Shown here: positions 7,640-16,972 of the stretch, in pieces
Numbering within the stretch: the stretch's first letter is position 1
Layout of the letters: every line of letters begins with the position of its first letter
Origin: a virus
DNA: 35,397 bases
Virus record (IMG/VR): IMGVR_UViG_3300023118_000020
Location: 1 to 35,397 of that record
Reading direction: 5' to 3' (one strand)
The notes under the pieces: model-generated
The model's database searches: none
The model's input: the letters and a program-made list of their open reading frames with translations, nothing else
What the model was told of the DNA's origin: nothing
Made by a program: the position numbers and the translations under genes

Positions 7640-8827
7640 ATGGCCGGTATCACCGGACTGGGGACCACCTTCAACCTCCCCAACTACGTGGGCGAACTGT
7701 TCAGCCTTTCGCCCGAAACCACTCCCCTCCTGTCCGCGATCGGTGGTCTCACCGGCGGCAAGAAGGCCGACGCAACCACCTTCGAATGGCAGACGGATGA
7801 CCTCCGCGACGCCGCACAGCGCACCCGCGTTGAGGGTGCAGACGCACCCGCGTTCGAAGAGCGCACCCGCTCGAACGTGCAGAACGTCGTCGAGATCCAC
7901 CAGGAAGCGGCCGCGGTCAGCTACACGAAGCAGTCGACGACCGGGCAGACCACGTCCGCCGGCGTCTCGTCCGCCTCGCAGCCGATCACCAACGAGCTCG
8001 ACTACCAGGTCGAGAAGAAGATCAAGGAGATCGCTCGCGACGTCGAGTTCTCCTTCATCAACGGCCAGTACCAGAAGCCGGCGAACAACTCGACCGCTCG
8101 CAAGACCCGCGGCATCCTGCAGGCCATCCAGACGAACGTCGTCACGATTGCCCCGCAGAACGTCGGAACGGGCCTGTCCACCGCCACGGACACCATCACC
8201 GAGGCCACCACCCCCGTCGCCAACGACGACAAGGTGATCTTCACCGACATCGGTGCCGCAACCGGGATCGTCCAGAACCGCGTGTACTACGTCGTGCAGA
8301 AGGCCACCGGTTCGTTCAAGGTCGCCAGCACCAAGGGCGGCACCGCGATCACCCTCGGAACCGCGACCGTGTCGTACAGCCGTCCGGCTGTCGCCGCACC
8401 GTCCACGTCCACCTACCTCGACCTGGTGCAGCAGGTCTGGGACAACGGTGGGCTTGCCGAGTCCGAATACGCCACGTTCCTCCTCGGATCGTCGCAGAAG
8501 CGGAACCTGTCGAAGGCCATCGCGGCCTCCTACGGGCAGTACACGGAGACGAACCGCAACGTCGGTGGCATCAACTTCACCAAGTTCGAGACCGACTTCG
8601 GCACCTTCAACACGATGCTCGACCGGTTCATGCCGGCCGACACCCTCGCGGTCGTATCGCTCGAGCAGCTGTCCCCGGTGTTCCTCGAGGTCCCCGGCAA
8701 GGGGCACTTCTTCGAGGAGCCCCTCGCGAAGACCGGCGCCCAGGACAAGGTGCAGATCTACGGCGAGATCGGACTGGAGTACGGCAACGAGCTGGCTCAC
8801 GGCAAGCTCGTCGGCCTCCCGGTCTAA
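7640..8827 (+). CDS. Major capsid protein, SU10/DUF5309-like
   Basis: 395 aa, ATG start with AAGGAG upstream. The N-terminus (GLGTTFNLPNYVGELFSLSP), followed by ETTPLLSAIGG and an FEWQTDDL segment, matches the DUF5309/SU10 capsid type with an HK97 fold. A beta-rich insertion at about residues 175-250 (IFTDIGAATGIVQNRVYYVV) looks like an extra domain. Position after the scaffold supports the call. A strong hairpin follows the gene, which may set its high expression apart from downstream genes. Confidence 0.93.
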   Translation: MAGITGLGTTFNLPNYVGELFSLSPETTPLLSAIGGLTGGKKADATTFEWQTDDLRDAAQRTRVEGADAPAFEERTRSNVQNVVEIHQEAAAVSYTKQSTTGQTTSAGVSSASQPITNELDYQVEKKIKEIARDVEFSFINGQYQKPANNSTARKTRGILQAIQTNVVTIAPQNVGTGLSTATDTITEATTPVANDDKVIFTDIGAATGIVQNRVYYVVQKATGSFKVASTKGGTAITLGTATVSYSRPAVAAPSTSTYLDLVQQVWDNGGLAESEYATFLLGSSQKRNLSKAIAASYGQYTETNRNVGGINFTKFETDFGTFNTMLDRFMPADTLAVVSLEQLSPVFLEVPGKGHFFEEPLAKTGAQDKVQIYGEIGLEYGNELAHGKLVGLPV

Positions 8828-8838
8828 CCAGACCGACC

Positions 8839-8873
8839 GGATGCCGCGGCAGACCTCCTCTGTCGCGGCATCC
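8839..8873 (+). terminator. Hairpin after the major capsid gene
   Basis: GGATGCCGCG (8839-8848) pairs perfectly with CGCGGCATCC (8864-8873), and the stem can continue inward by five pairs to a CCTCC loop. No T-run follows. It could be a partial terminator or an mRNA-stabilising hairpin that raises capsid message. Confidence 0.6.
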
Positions 8874-8908
8874 ACCCCTCACTTCCCTCATCCTGATCGG
8901 AGACAGCC

Positions 8909-9340
8909 GTGGCCAACTACCCCTCGACGTTGGCGACCACGGGTGAACTCGCCACCTGGATGAGCACCAGCACCCCTTCCACCGCGGGCGCGACGCTCCG
9001 GTCCTGCACCACGCTCGTATTCGACGCCGTGAAGGGTGTCGCGTACGACGTCGATGAAGACACCATGCTGGCCACTGACGCTGAGGTGGGCGCGGCACTC
9101 AAAGAGGCCACCCTCATCCAAGCTGCCGCGTGGATCACCCTCGGCATCGACCCATTCAGCGGCGGCATCGACACGGGTGGCGTGAAGAAGTCGAAGAAGA
9201 TCGGCTCGGGGTCGTTCGAGATGGCCGGCGCGGACAACGCCGCAGCCGCGAAGGCCTACGCGGCCGGGCACCTGGTCCCAGAGGCCGAGGGCAGGCTGCG
9301 CCGCGCGAACCTACTGTCCTACTTCCCAGGGTCGCGATGA
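8909..9340 (+). CDS. Head-to-tail adaptor
   Basis: 143 aa, GTG start with GGAG upstream. It is mostly helical and begins MANYPSTLATTGELATWM. An LIQAAAWITLGIDPFSGG segment is typical of gp6/gp15-like connector subunits that bind below the portal. Its place immediately after the capsid gene and before a small beta-rich protein is the standard adaptor slot. Its TGA overlaps the next ATG. Confidence 0.75.
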   Translation: MANYPSTLATTGELATWMSTSTPSTAGATLRSCTTLVFDAVKGVAYDVDEDTMLATDAEVGAALKEATLIQAAAWITLGIDPFSGGIDTGGVKKSKKIGSGSFEMAGADNAAAAKAYAAGHLVPEAEGRLRRANLLSYFPGSR

Positions 9341-9681
9341 GTGCCGACGACCTCTCGGAGTTCTACGTCCACACAGCGATCGTGGAGAAGTTCCTCGGCA
9401 CATCCGGCTACGGCGAGGACCTCTTCGACCCCCCGGTGACGCTCTCCCCCGACACTGACTCGGGCTGTTTCTTCGACGACACTCGCCACCTGGTGCGCTC
9501 CAGCGCCGGTGAGCAGATGGTGTCCGAGTCGACCCTCTACACGTTCCCCACCGCAGCCGCACTGTTCGTCCCCAACTCGCGTGTCACCGTCCGCGGCAAC
9601 CAGTCCCGGGTGATCAAAGCGAACCTGAACGAATCGGGCGACCTCGACCTCCCCGACCATCTCGCGGTCAACCTCACCTAG
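9337..9681 (+). CDS. Head closure (stopper) protein
   Basis: 114 aa, ATG overlapping the previous stop (ATGA). It is beta-rich, and its ESTLYTFPTAAALFVPNSRV segment ends in a strand consistent with the HK97 gp10/SPP1 gp16 stopper fold. Position two after the capsid gene supports a connector role that seals the head after packaging. No sequence motif is diagnostic. Confidence 0.7.
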   Translation: MSADDLSEFYVHTAIVEKFLGTSGYGEDLFDPPVTLSPDTDSGCFFDDTRHLVRSSAGEQMVSESTLYTFPTAAALFVPNSRVTVRGNQSRVIKANLNESGDLDLPDHLAVNLT

Positions 9682-9689
9682 GAGGCGTC

Positions 9690-10025
9690 ATGGCTGATCA
9701 GTCCTTCGACGACGCACTCGACGGTCTGGAAGATCGCCTCATCGCCGCCACCACCATCGCGCTCGCCCGCGGGATGGAGCATGTGCGCGGCGTCGCAGCA
9801 CCCCTCACTCCCATCCAGTCCGGGCATCTCGTCGGATCCGCATCCGTCACGGTCAAGGGGCTCGTCGCCGAGCTCACCTACCCGGGCCCGTACGCGCGCA
9901 ACCAGCACTACAGCCTCGACTTCAAGCACGAACACGGGCAAGCCCTCTACCTCGAGCAGCCGATGATCACCGAAGCCGACAAGGTCATCCGGATCATGGC
10001 CGACACGCTCGGGGAGGAGTTTTGA
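9690..10025 (+). CDS. Neck / tail completion protein, HK97 gp10-like
   Basis: 111 aa, ATG with TAGGAGG upstream. The helix DGLEDRLIAATTIALARGM is followed by PIQSGHLVGSASV and YPGPYARNQHY, the usual HK97-gp10-like pattern (long helix, SGxL, then a G-PYA strand). Such proteins join the connector to the tail. The next gene starts inside its stop codon region. Confidence 0.75.
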   Translation: MADQSFDDALDGLEDRLIAATTIALARGMEHVRGVAAPLTPIQSGHLVGSASVTVKGLVAELTYPGPYARNQHYSLDFKHEHGQALYLEQPMITEADKVIRIMADTLGEEF

Positions 10026-10474
10026 GCACCACAGGCGATCTGGTCGACGGCATCGCCGGGATTATCTTCGCCGCAGGGCTCGCCACCTTCAACCCGAATG
10101 GTGTGTACCAGTCCAACCAGACGGGCATCTTCGAGAAGATCATGCCCGCCGCCCCCGACCGGGTCATTACTCTGACCGCCGTCTATCAAGGCGACGACGT
10201 CACCATGCCGCTCGGGCAGGTCATGGTGCAGGTGCGCGGCCGCGGCGTGCCGAACAAACCCCGCGATGTCGACGACCTCCTCGACCCAATCTTCAACATC
10301 CTCCACGGCGCCACCTACCTGACCTTCGGCAGCGTGACCGTCATCCAGATGAACCGCCGAGTCTCCACCCCCATGGGCATGGACGACTCAAAGCGGTGGG
10401 AACGCGTCGACCAGTACTACCTGGATGTCGACTTCCCCGCCACCACCAACCGCCCCGCACAGGGCTCCTGGTAA
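10022..10474 (+). CDS. Tail terminator
   Basis: 150 aa, TTG start at 10022 chosen because GGGGAGGAG lies just upstream and the start overlaps the previous TGA. The alpha/beta pattern with VQVRGRGVPNKPRDVDDLLD and a C-terminal beta strand fits minor capsid/tail terminator proteins that cap the tail tube and bind the connector. Position directly before the major tail protein agrees. Confidence 0.75.
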   Translation: MSTTGDLVDGIAGIIFAAGLATFNPNGVYQSNQTGIFEKIMPAAPDRVITLTAVYQGDDVTMPLGQVMVQVRGRGVPNKPRDVDDLLDPIFNILHGATYLTFGSVTVIQMNRRVSTPMGMDDSKRWERVDQYYLDVDFPATTNRPAQGSW

Positions 10475-10574
10475 CCATCCCCTCCACGAACCGCTGACAT
10501 CCCGCCAGCGACCCACCCCAAGCCGCCACGGCATGGGGCTCATCACCCTGCCCCAACGCCTATAGGAGGCAACA

Positions 10575-11279
10575 ATGCCCACCGCACTCGCCCGCCGATT
10601 CAAGGTCGACGTGTCCCTCAACGGGACCACGTGGCTGCCCTTCCGCGGCATCAACGATCTGAACCCGCCGATCACCCCGAACCTGCAGGCCGCCGACGAC
10701 TACGACTCCGACGGCTGGAACGCCTTCGAGAAGACCATGCAGTCGTGGGTTCTCACCATCAAGGCCCTCCGCAAGACGACCGCTGGTGTCTTCGACGCCG
10801 GCCAGGAGCTCGTCCGAGGCCAGCAGCTCGGATTCGGCGAGAACGCCCGCGTCTACGTCCGCTGGTACGACCGCAACGGCGCCCCCGAGGCGTACTCGGG
10901 CCGCGCGATCGTCGGCTGGGTGCCGTCGAAGACCGGTGTCGCCGACCTCGACGAGGTCACCGTCACCCTCACCGGTGATGGTGTGCTCTCCCCGATCACC
11001 AACCCCGGCACTGCGACCGTCGTCCCCGATGTCACCGCAGCCACCCCGTCGGGTGTCGCTGTCGGCGGCCAGGTCAGCATCAGCGGCTCCGGCTTCACCA
11101 GCACCATTCCGACCACCGGTGTGAAGTTCGGCGCGACGAACGCGACCAGCTGGGTCGTCATCTCCGACAACCTCATCGTCGCCGTCATGCCCACCGGTTC
11201 CGCCGGCGCCACGACGATCACGGTCACCAACAGCGTCGGCCCCGACGCCACGCCGCTCGCCTACACCCGCGGCGCGTAA
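10575..11279 (+). CDS. Major tail tube protein with C-terminal Ig-like (IPT/TIG) domain
   Basis: 234 aa, ATG with TAGGAGG upstream. Residues 1-145 form the tube domain (begins MPTALARRFKVDVSLNG). Residues about 150-230 read as an IPT/TIG Ig-like domain: a PSGVAVGGQVSISGSGF strand-turn followed by VKFGATNATSW and ITVTNSVG. Ig-like decorations on siphophage tail tubes are thought to bind weakly to cell-surface sugars. Synteny with the downstream chaperone pair is strong evidence for the tube role. Confidence 0.88.
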   Translation: MPTALARRFKVDVSLNGTTWLPFRGINDLNPPITPNLQAADDYDSDGWNAFEKTMQSWVLTIKALRKTTAGVFDAGQELVRGQQLGFGENARVYVRWYDRNGAPEAYSGRAIVGWVPSKTGVADLDEVTVTLTGDGVLSPITNPGTATVVPDVTAATPSGVAVGGQVSISGSGFTSTIPTTGVKFGATNATSWVVISDNLIVAVMPTGSAGATTITVTNSVGPDATPLAYTRGA

Positions 11280-11285
11280 CAAGCC

Positions 11286-11319
11286 CCGGGCGGCACGTGT
11301 GGGGATGCGTGCCGCCCGG
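11286..11319 (+). terminator. Hairpin after the major tail gene
   Basis: CCGGGCGGCACG (11286-11297) pairs perfectly with CGTGCCGCCCGG (11308-11319) around a 10-base loop. There is no T-run. Like the hairpin behind the capsid gene, it follows a gene expected to be highly expressed. Confidence 0.6.
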
Positions 11320-11345
11320 TTCATCCCCAGCAGAAAGGTCCCCTC

Positions 11346-11801
11346 ATGACCGAACTACGCGACTACTCGGCGTTCGCCGAAGCACCCCTCTCCTTCCCGA
11401 TCATGGGGAAGACCTACACCGTCCCGCCGCTGTCCATCCCGGCAGGTATCGCCCTCGCCGGGATCATCTCCGGCAAGGACAAGGCCGCAGCGAAGCAGGA
11501 AGGCGTGGAGCTCTGGAAGATGCTCCTCGGCCCGCTCTGGGACCAGATGGTCGAAGACGGCGTACCGCTCGAAGCGGCCACCCGCGTCGGCCTCACCGTC
11601 CTCGCCGACCACCAGTACGGCCGCGACTTCGCCGAAGCCACCTGGGAAGCGGGGGCAGACCCAAACAAGATCGCCGCCTATCTCCACGAGAAGGCGGCGG
11701 CGCAGGGGAATCGGGCCTCGCGGCGATCGAACAGTACGGCTGGGGCGAAAAAGACCCCGCCACGGGCCTCTACGAAGGCTACGACCTCCCGAAAGATCTG
11801 A
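11346..11801 (+). CDS. Tail assembly chaperone, short product (gpG-like)
   Basis: 151 aa when read without frameshift. The N-terminal ~118 residues (LSFPIMGKTYTVPPLSIPAG onward) are compact and fit actinophage tail-chaperone proteins. After residue ~120 the frame turns into a Ser/Thr/Arg-rich tail, while the -1 frame carries ordered sequence. It lies between the tail tube and the tape measure, the fixed place of tail chaperones that coat the tape measure during assembly. Confidence 0.85.
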   Translation: MTELRDYSAFAEAPLSFPIMGKTYTVPPLSIPAGIALAGIISGKDKAAAKQEGVELWKMLLGPLWDQMVEDGVPLEAATRVGLTVLADHQYGRDFAEATWEAGADPNKIAAYLHEKAAAQGNRASRRSNSTAGAKKTPPRASTKATTSRKI

Positions 11802-12028
11802 CCCCTGGCACCGGGTCGCTGATCACCCTGGACGCGATCTTCGAGCAGTGGAACCTGCTCGAGTTCTCATTCCAGACGATCGGCATCGACCTGGAGTCCG
11901 TCTGGCATGTGAAGTCGTGGCGGTGGTTCAAAGTCCACCTCCGCGGCCTTCTCGCATCCGACACCGCCATAGCCCGCCACTTCGCCCCCGAGCCAGCAGC
12001 AACGACCCCGGAGGTTCCCGATGAGTGA
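11346..12028 (+). CDS. Tail assembly chaperone, -1 frameshift product (gpGT-like)
   Basis: The -1 frame is open from upstream through 12028 and from about 11705 carries a well-ordered sequence (LAAIEQYGWGEKDPATG, then an acidic helix and SVWHVKSWRWFKVHLRGLL). It has no credible start or ribosome site of its own, so it is expressed as an extension of the upstream frame after a -1 slip near 11705-11708. This is the conserved G/GT strategy of lambda-like tails. The last residues overlap the tape-measure start. Confidence 0.82.
11703..11711 (+). other. Probable -1 slippery site CAGGGGAAT
   Basis: In the zero frame the codons are CAG GGG AAT. A glycine tRNA on GGG (11706-11708) can re-pair with GGG one base back (11705-11707), after which the reading continues GAA TCG GGC. 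A second, less likely site is the AAAAAG run near 11748. The exact slip point is inferred. Confidence 0.5.
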
Positions 12029-14909
12029 CTCCGGCCCCACCACTGCAGGTTCCATCGTCGGCAAGTTGAAGATGGACCGCGACCAGTGGTTGGTCGATGT
12101 CCAGATGACGAAGGAGGAGGCCGCCGAGATTGGGCGGCTCGCTCCGACGATCAAGGTCGACGCGAACATCAGCGAAGCCCTGGCGAAGCTGGAAACCCTC
12201 CGCGCCGCCTACTCGGGCCTGTCCGAGAACTCCAACGTCAGCACCACCAGTGTCGTCAGCAGCGCCCCGGCGAGCCGTCCGGCATCCACTGCCGGCACGG
12301 ATGCTCTGGTCGCTGCAGAGCGCCGTCTGGCCATCGCCGTATCCACGTCGGAGTCCGCCACCCAGCGGGCCATCGTCGCGCAGATGCGCTTCGACGAGAT
12401 CCGGGACAAGGGCAACCGCTCCGCTGCAGGAATGGCCGCTGCCGAGCTCAGCCTCACCGAGGCGATCAAGCGCTCCGAGTCCGCCGCCGAGAAGGCGGCC
12501 ATCGCCGAGTCCGCTCTCGCCGCGGCGCAGGAGAAAGCCGCCCGCGCGGCCATCGAAGAGGCAGCCGCGCAGGAGCTCGCCCAGAAGGCCACGATCAAAG
12601 CCACCGAGGCGAACAGCACCAACGCATCACGCATCGGCATGATCACCACCGCCGTCGCGGTCCTTCTCCCGATGCTCGTCCCTCTCGCCGCTGGTGCGAT
12701 CGGCATCGCCGGGTCTCTCACCTTCATGGGTGTTGCAGGCGTGGCCGCCATCTTCGGCATCAAGAAGGAGATGGCCGACGGGAGCGCCACCGGCAAGGCG
12801 TACGCCGACGGGATCAGCACCCTCAAGGACGTCTTCGACGGGGTGTCGCGCACCGCCGCGATCGCGATGCTCTCCTCCTTCAACAAGGTGGTGCGCGAGA
12901 CCACCTCCGCACTGCCGATGCTCAACCGTCAGGCGTCCGAGTTCTCCACTCTCCTCGGCCGCTCAGGAGCGAACCTCTTCGCGGGCACCATCACCGGTGC
13001 GCGCGTGCTCGAACCGCTGCTGCTCAGCACAGGCCTGTACCTCGAATCCCTGACCCAGAAGTTCGACCGCTGGACGTCCAACGGCGGACTGCAGAGCTTC
13101 GCCACCTACGCCCTCACCGCTCTGCCCCAGGTGGAGCGTGTCCTCGGCGCTCTCGCCACCGCGGTGATGCACATCCTCGAAGCCCTCGCGCCGCTCGGCA
13201 CCGTCGGCCTGTCCGTGCTCACGGTCCTCTCCGACACCATCTCCGGTATCCCGGTCGACACCCTGTCGAACCTGATCGGGGCGGTCGTCTGGGGAAGCAT
13301 CGCGTTCAAGGCGTGGGGCTTCATCGCCCCGATGCTCTCCTCCGTCGCCCTTCAGATGGGCGCTGTGGGCGCAGCGACGACGTTCGCTACCGGCCCTATC
13401 GGCTGGATCGCCGCCGCCGTCGGTGCGCTCATCGCCGTCCTGGCTATCGCGTCCGTCGCGACCGACGCGAACACCGCAGCATCGAACTCGTACGCCACGG
13501 CCCTCATCCAGGATGCCGGGGCTCTCGGCCTCGCCACCCGCACTCAAGCGGCGAAGAACCTGCAGGACGCCGGCGCGCTCGAGATCGCGAAGAAGCTCGG
13601 CCTGTCCGGGAAGACCGTAGTCGATGCGACCCTCGGGAACGTCGAAGCTCAGAAGAAGGTCAAGGCGGCCACCGACGAGGCGAACAAGGCCTTCGACGAC
13701 ACGCACAAGACGTTCATCCACCTCGGCGCCGACAACCAGCAGCTGGCCGGTGACACGGCGAAGCATGCCGCAGAGGCCCGACGGCTGAACGAGGTCATCG
13801 GCACCCAGTCGGCCGCGATGAAGGACCAGATCGCGGTCTACAACCAGCAGCAGGAAGCCATCGGCGGCACCACCATCGCCACCAAGGCTCAGCGTGACGC
13901 TCTCGAGGCGGAAGCTGCTGCAGCTGGCGTCTCGGTGGCCGCCTACCTCGCAGCGAAGACCTCGCAGGAGGACACCGGAGCTGCGACGGAGAAGACCACC
14001 GCGCTCATGTACCTGCAGAACGACGCGGCTGGGCTGCTCAAGAACTCGCTCGACCTCCTCAATGGGAAGACCATCAGCGCCGAGCAGGCGCAGAACCAGT
14101 TCGACTCGCAGCTGGCCAACATGGGTGCCCACATCGACAAGACCGGTAAGGACATCGACCGCGCGACCGCCTCTCTCGAGGGGATGTCGGCGGCTGCCGT
14201 CGCGAACCGTGGCGAACTGATCTCCTCTGTCCAATCAGCTCAGCAGGCTGCGCAGGCGTACCGGGATCAGGGAGCGTCGTCGGAAGACACCCGGCAGAAG
14301 CTCATCCAGATGAAGGCTGACATCGTCGAGCACGCCGTCGCCGTCGGTGAGGACCGCAACCAGGTCCAGCAGTACATCGACAAGCTGTTCCAGATCCCCG
14401 CATCGGTTCCGAAGACGAAGATCGAGGTCGACACGGCGCTCGCGCTGCAGCAGGTCGACATATTCATCGCGAACGTGCGCGCCCGCACGGTGAGCATCAA
14501 TGTTCGCGCTGACCTCCCTGACCTCAACGGTTCCGCATCCGGTTCCGGGCGGCCAGGCGTGGCGAACGGTGGCACGATCGGCGCTCTCGCCGACGGCGGC
14601 ACCGGTGGTGGCACCGTAAAGGGTCCCGGCACTGCGTTCTCGGACACGGCTGGTCTGTACCGCCTCGCCAACGGGGAGGAAGTCACCTCGAACAAGTTCG
14701 GCCAAGCCGACCGCAACCGCGCGCTGCTTAAGGCCATCAACGCCGGGCAGACGTTCGCTGTCGGGGCATCGCACGCGCCCGCGCCGGAACCAGCATCGAG
14801 TGGAGGGACGACGAAGATGATCACCTACGAGCCCCACTACCACCAAGTCGTAGGCGAGCGTCAGGCTGTCGATGACGGGTTCCGCCGACTCTCGTTGCTG
14901 GCCGGCTGA
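12021..14909 (+). CDS. Tail tape measure protein
   Basis: 962 aa, the longest gene in the window, ATG overlapping the chaperone stop. It is almost wholly helical, with Ala/Glu/Lys coiled coils at about residues 90-200 and 540-780. Hydrophobic segments lie at about 208-248 (VAVLLPMLVPLAAGAIGIAG) and 420-482, which may form a membrane pore during ejection. The C-terminus has a Gly-rich linker and a basic tail. The length sets tail length; about 0.15 nm per residue is the usual rule, which would give a tail of roughly 140 nm. Confidence 0.95.
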   Translation: MSDSGPTTAGSIVGKLKMDRDQWLVDVQMTKEEAAEIGRLAPTIKVDANISEALAKLETLRAAYSGLSENSNVSTTSVVSSAPASRPASTAGTDALVAAERRLAIAVSTSESATQRAIVAQMRFDEIRDKGNRSAAGMAAAELSLTEAIKRSESAAEKAAIAESALAAAQEKAARAAIEEAAAQELAQKATIKATEANSTNASRIGMITTAVAVLLPMLVPLAAGAIGIAGSLTFMGVAGVAAIFGIKKEMADGSATGKAYADGISTLKDVFDGVSRTAAIAMLSSFNKVVRETTSALPMLNRQASEFSTLLGRSGANLFAGTITGARVLEPLLLSTGLYLESLTQKFDRWTSNGGLQSFATYALTALPQVERVLGALATAVMHILEALAPLGTVGLSVLTVLSDTISGIPVDTLSNLIGAVVWGSIAFKAWGFIAPMLSSVALQMGAVGAATTFATGPIGWIAAAVGALIAVLAIASVATDANTAASNSYATALIQDAGALGLATRTQAAKNLQDAGALEIAKKLGLSGKTVVDATLGNVEAQKKVKAATDEANKAFDDTHKTFIHLGADNQQLAGDTAKHAAEARRLNEVIGTQSAAMKDQIAVYNQQQEAIGGTTIATKAQRDALEAEAAAAGVSVAAYLAAKTSQEDTGAATEKTTALMYLQNDAAGLLKNSLDLLNGKTISAEQAQNQFDSQLANMGAHIDKTGKDIDRATASLEGMSAAAVANRGELISSVQSAQQAAQAYRDQGASSEDTRQKLIQMKADIVEHAVAVGEDRNQVQQYIDKLFQIPASVPKTKIEVDTALALQQVDIFIANVRARTVSINVRADLPDLNGSASGSGRPGVANGGTIGALADGGTGGGTVKGPGTAFSDTAGLYRLANGEEVTSNKFGQADRNRALLKAINAGQTFAVGASHAPAPEPASSGGTTKMITYEPHYHQVVGERQAVDDGFRRLSLLAG

Positions 14910-15763
14910 TGGTCGATCTGAGCAGCACCACCATCGCCCTCGGGTCCGGTGTGGTGCTGGGAACGGTCGACGCCAACGGCACCATGTGGCGCATCAAGCA
15001 GGACGGGTTCACGGGGTGGGGGGAACCAGCCTCCACCCTGAGCCCGATCCAGAAGCCACGACAGCAGGGCGCATGGGCTGGTGACTCGTTCAACACGCCC
15101 CGCGGCATGACCGTCTCGGGAACGATCAGAGCGAAGACACCTGCGCTGCTGAACCTCGCGATCGAGCAGCTGCTCACCGCAGTCACCAATGCCGCGTTCA
15201 TCATGACGGTGACCGAGTCGGGCACCGCTCGATGGGTCACTGCCCGGAAGTCTGGCGAGACGCTCACCCCGAAGGTGACCAACGTTTTGGCGAGCTTCAG
15301 CATCCAGGTCGCTTCACTCGACTCGAGGAAGTTCGGGACAGCACTGAGTGGCTCAACCTTCCTGCCTTCTTCTTCGGGGGGCGTGACAGTACCCCTCGCT
15401 GTCCCGTTCTCGATCAACTCGTCTGTCGTGTCAGGACAGGTCACTCTCAACAATCCGGGAAACGAGATCGGGACAGTAAGACTGCGCATCGACGGGCCCA
15501 CTGTTGGCCCGCAGATTACGCACCTCGGCAGCGCGTTGCCGCTGGTTTTCGCGAGCTCCCTCACTCTTGGTGTCGGGGAGTGGCTCACGGTCGATATGGA
15601 ACGTCACTCAGCGATGGCCAACGACCAGTCAAGTCGAAACGGATACATCCTCAGCCGCGGATGGTCTGGATTTGACCCCGGCCCTAACACATGGGCTTTC
15701 ACCGCTTCCGGCTACAACGCCGCATCGAAGCTCACCGTCACCGCTATCCCCGCATCGAAGTAG
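14909..15763 (+). CDS. Distal tail protein (Dit-like)
   Basis: 284 aa, start ATG sharing a base with the tape-measure TGA (TGATG). The N-terminal half has the Dit pattern: strand, W-R-I, a GFTGWGEP loop, then PRGMTVSGTIRA and a helix. The C-terminal half is a separate beta domain (VSGQVTLNNPGNEIGTVRLR), as in Dit proteins with a galectin-like or carbohydrate-binding-like extension. It would form the hexameric ring between tube and baseplate. Confidence 0.85.
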   Translation: MVDLSSTTIALGSGVVLGTVDANGTMWRIKQDGFTGWGEPASTLSPIQKPRQQGAWAGDSFNTPRGMTVSGTIRAKTPALLNLAIEQLLTAVTNAAFIMTVTESGTARWVTARKSGETLTPKVTNVLASFSIQVASLDSRKFGTALSGSTFLPSSSGGVTVPLAVPFSINSSVVSGQVTLNNPGNEIGTVRLRIDGPTVGPQITHLGSALPLVFASSLTLGVGEWLTVDMERHSAMANDQSSRNGYILSRGWSGFDPGPNTWAFTASGYNAASKLTVTAIPASK

Positions 15764-15772
15764 GAGAACTCC

Positions 15773-16972
15773 ATGGCAGGCACAGGAATCGTTTGGCCCG
15801 CAGATGCTGTCTCATCGACACCCACATACACGGGCAGGATGCTGCGCAACACCCAGGCGCCCTTCCTCGCTGGAGCAACCCCCTCGCGGCCGCTGGGGGC
15901 AATTTCTGGGGTCCGTCCCGGCACTCCTCCGAGCACGGTTGTCGCGACCTCTGCGGTTCTTTACACGGTGAGCCCGTTCGCGGGAATCATCGACCTGGAA
16001 ACTGCGGCGATTGCAGGACCATACGCGTTTGCGTTCAACCAGAACGTCACGGGTGCGATCACCCCTGCCAACGGAGCCAACCCTCGGGTGGATGCGGTCT
16101 ACGTCCAGATCAGTGATTCGGCAGAGAGCGACGGGACTCCAATCACCACCCCTCCGAGCATCAAAGTCGACTACCTTGCCGGAACGGTCAACAGCAGTGG
16201 GACACTCGTCATTGCTGCCGTGCCGCCGCGATCTTTCGTTATCGCCAACATCAACGTCCCGATCTCCGGAGGCGGTTCCCCGACGGTGACGTGGGTGGCG
16301 CCGTATGCCGCTTCCGCCGGCGGAATCGTCCCCACCTCCGGAGCCACCCAGTACCCACCGGTTGCGACCCTGGGGCAGTACATCGATGACGCGAACCGTG
16401 GACTTATGCGCGGTAACGGTACTGGCTTCGCTCCTGCCAGCGCGCAGCAGCAGCTCGTTCCATCAGTGGCTGGCACAGGGGTTACGGTCAGCGCTGGAGG
16501 CACCGTAACGGCCACCGCTGCGACAGGCATCAACCTCAGCTCGATCCTGTCGACCGCGTTCGACCATTACTTCATCGACTTCAACATCACGGCGATGTCC
16601 GTCGCAGGCTCGCTGAACCTTCGAATGAGGCTCGGCGGAACCGACGATGCGAGCGCCAACTACTCCAATACGCTCCGTCAATCCAATGCGGGAAGCACAT
16701 CCTCCGGAGCGTTCACCAACGGGTCATCCTTCCCGTTCACCGCGATCGGAGTCGCGCACTGGACAGGTCTCCACATGTGGAACCCGGCCATCCCACTCGC
16801 AACTCGCATTTCAGCAACCGGATACACCGGCAATACAGGTGGAGTCCACATCGACGAATCCGTTTCCGGTGCCCACGCGCTTGGTGTGGCATATGACGGT
16901 CTGACCATTCTGCCGTCGAACGGTGGAACGATCACCGGAACGATCGCCGTCTACGGCTACAACAAGGGCTAG
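15773..16972 (+). CDS. Minor tail protein, beta-rich
   Basis: 399 aa, ATG with AGGAG upstream. The N-terminal ~180 residues resemble the attachment domain common in actinophage baseplate proteins (FAGIIDLETAAIAGPYAFAF, then ANPRVDAVYVQI). The C-terminal ~190 residues are Ser/Thr/Gly-rich with a jelly-roll-like pattern (FDHYFIDFNITAMS, LNLRMRLGG), typical of receptor-facing domains. The host receptor is not predictable. Confidence 0.75.
   Translation: MAGTGIVWPADAVSSTPTYTGRMLRNTQAPFLAGATPSRPLGAISGVRPGTPPSTVVATSAVLYTVSPFAGIIDLETAAIAGPYAFAFNQNVTGAITPANGANPRVDAVYVQISDSAESDGTPITTPPSIKVDYLAGTVNSSGTLVIAAVPPRSFVIANINVPISGGGSPTVTWVAPYAASAGGIVPTSGATQYPPVATLGQYIDDANRGLMRGNGTGFAPASAQQQLVPSVAGTGVTVSAGGTVTATAATGINLSSILSTAFDHYFIDFNITAMSVAGSLNLRMRLGGTDDASANYSNTLRQSNAGSTSSGAFTNGSSFPFTAIGVAHWTGLHMWNPAIPLATRISATGYTGNTGGVHIDESVSGAHALGVAYDGLTILPSNGGTITGTIAVYGYNKG

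Noticed and set aside
12086-13753. Long plus-strand frame inside the tape measure gene
   Set aside because: Arg/His-rich shadow of the tape measure frame without start signal.
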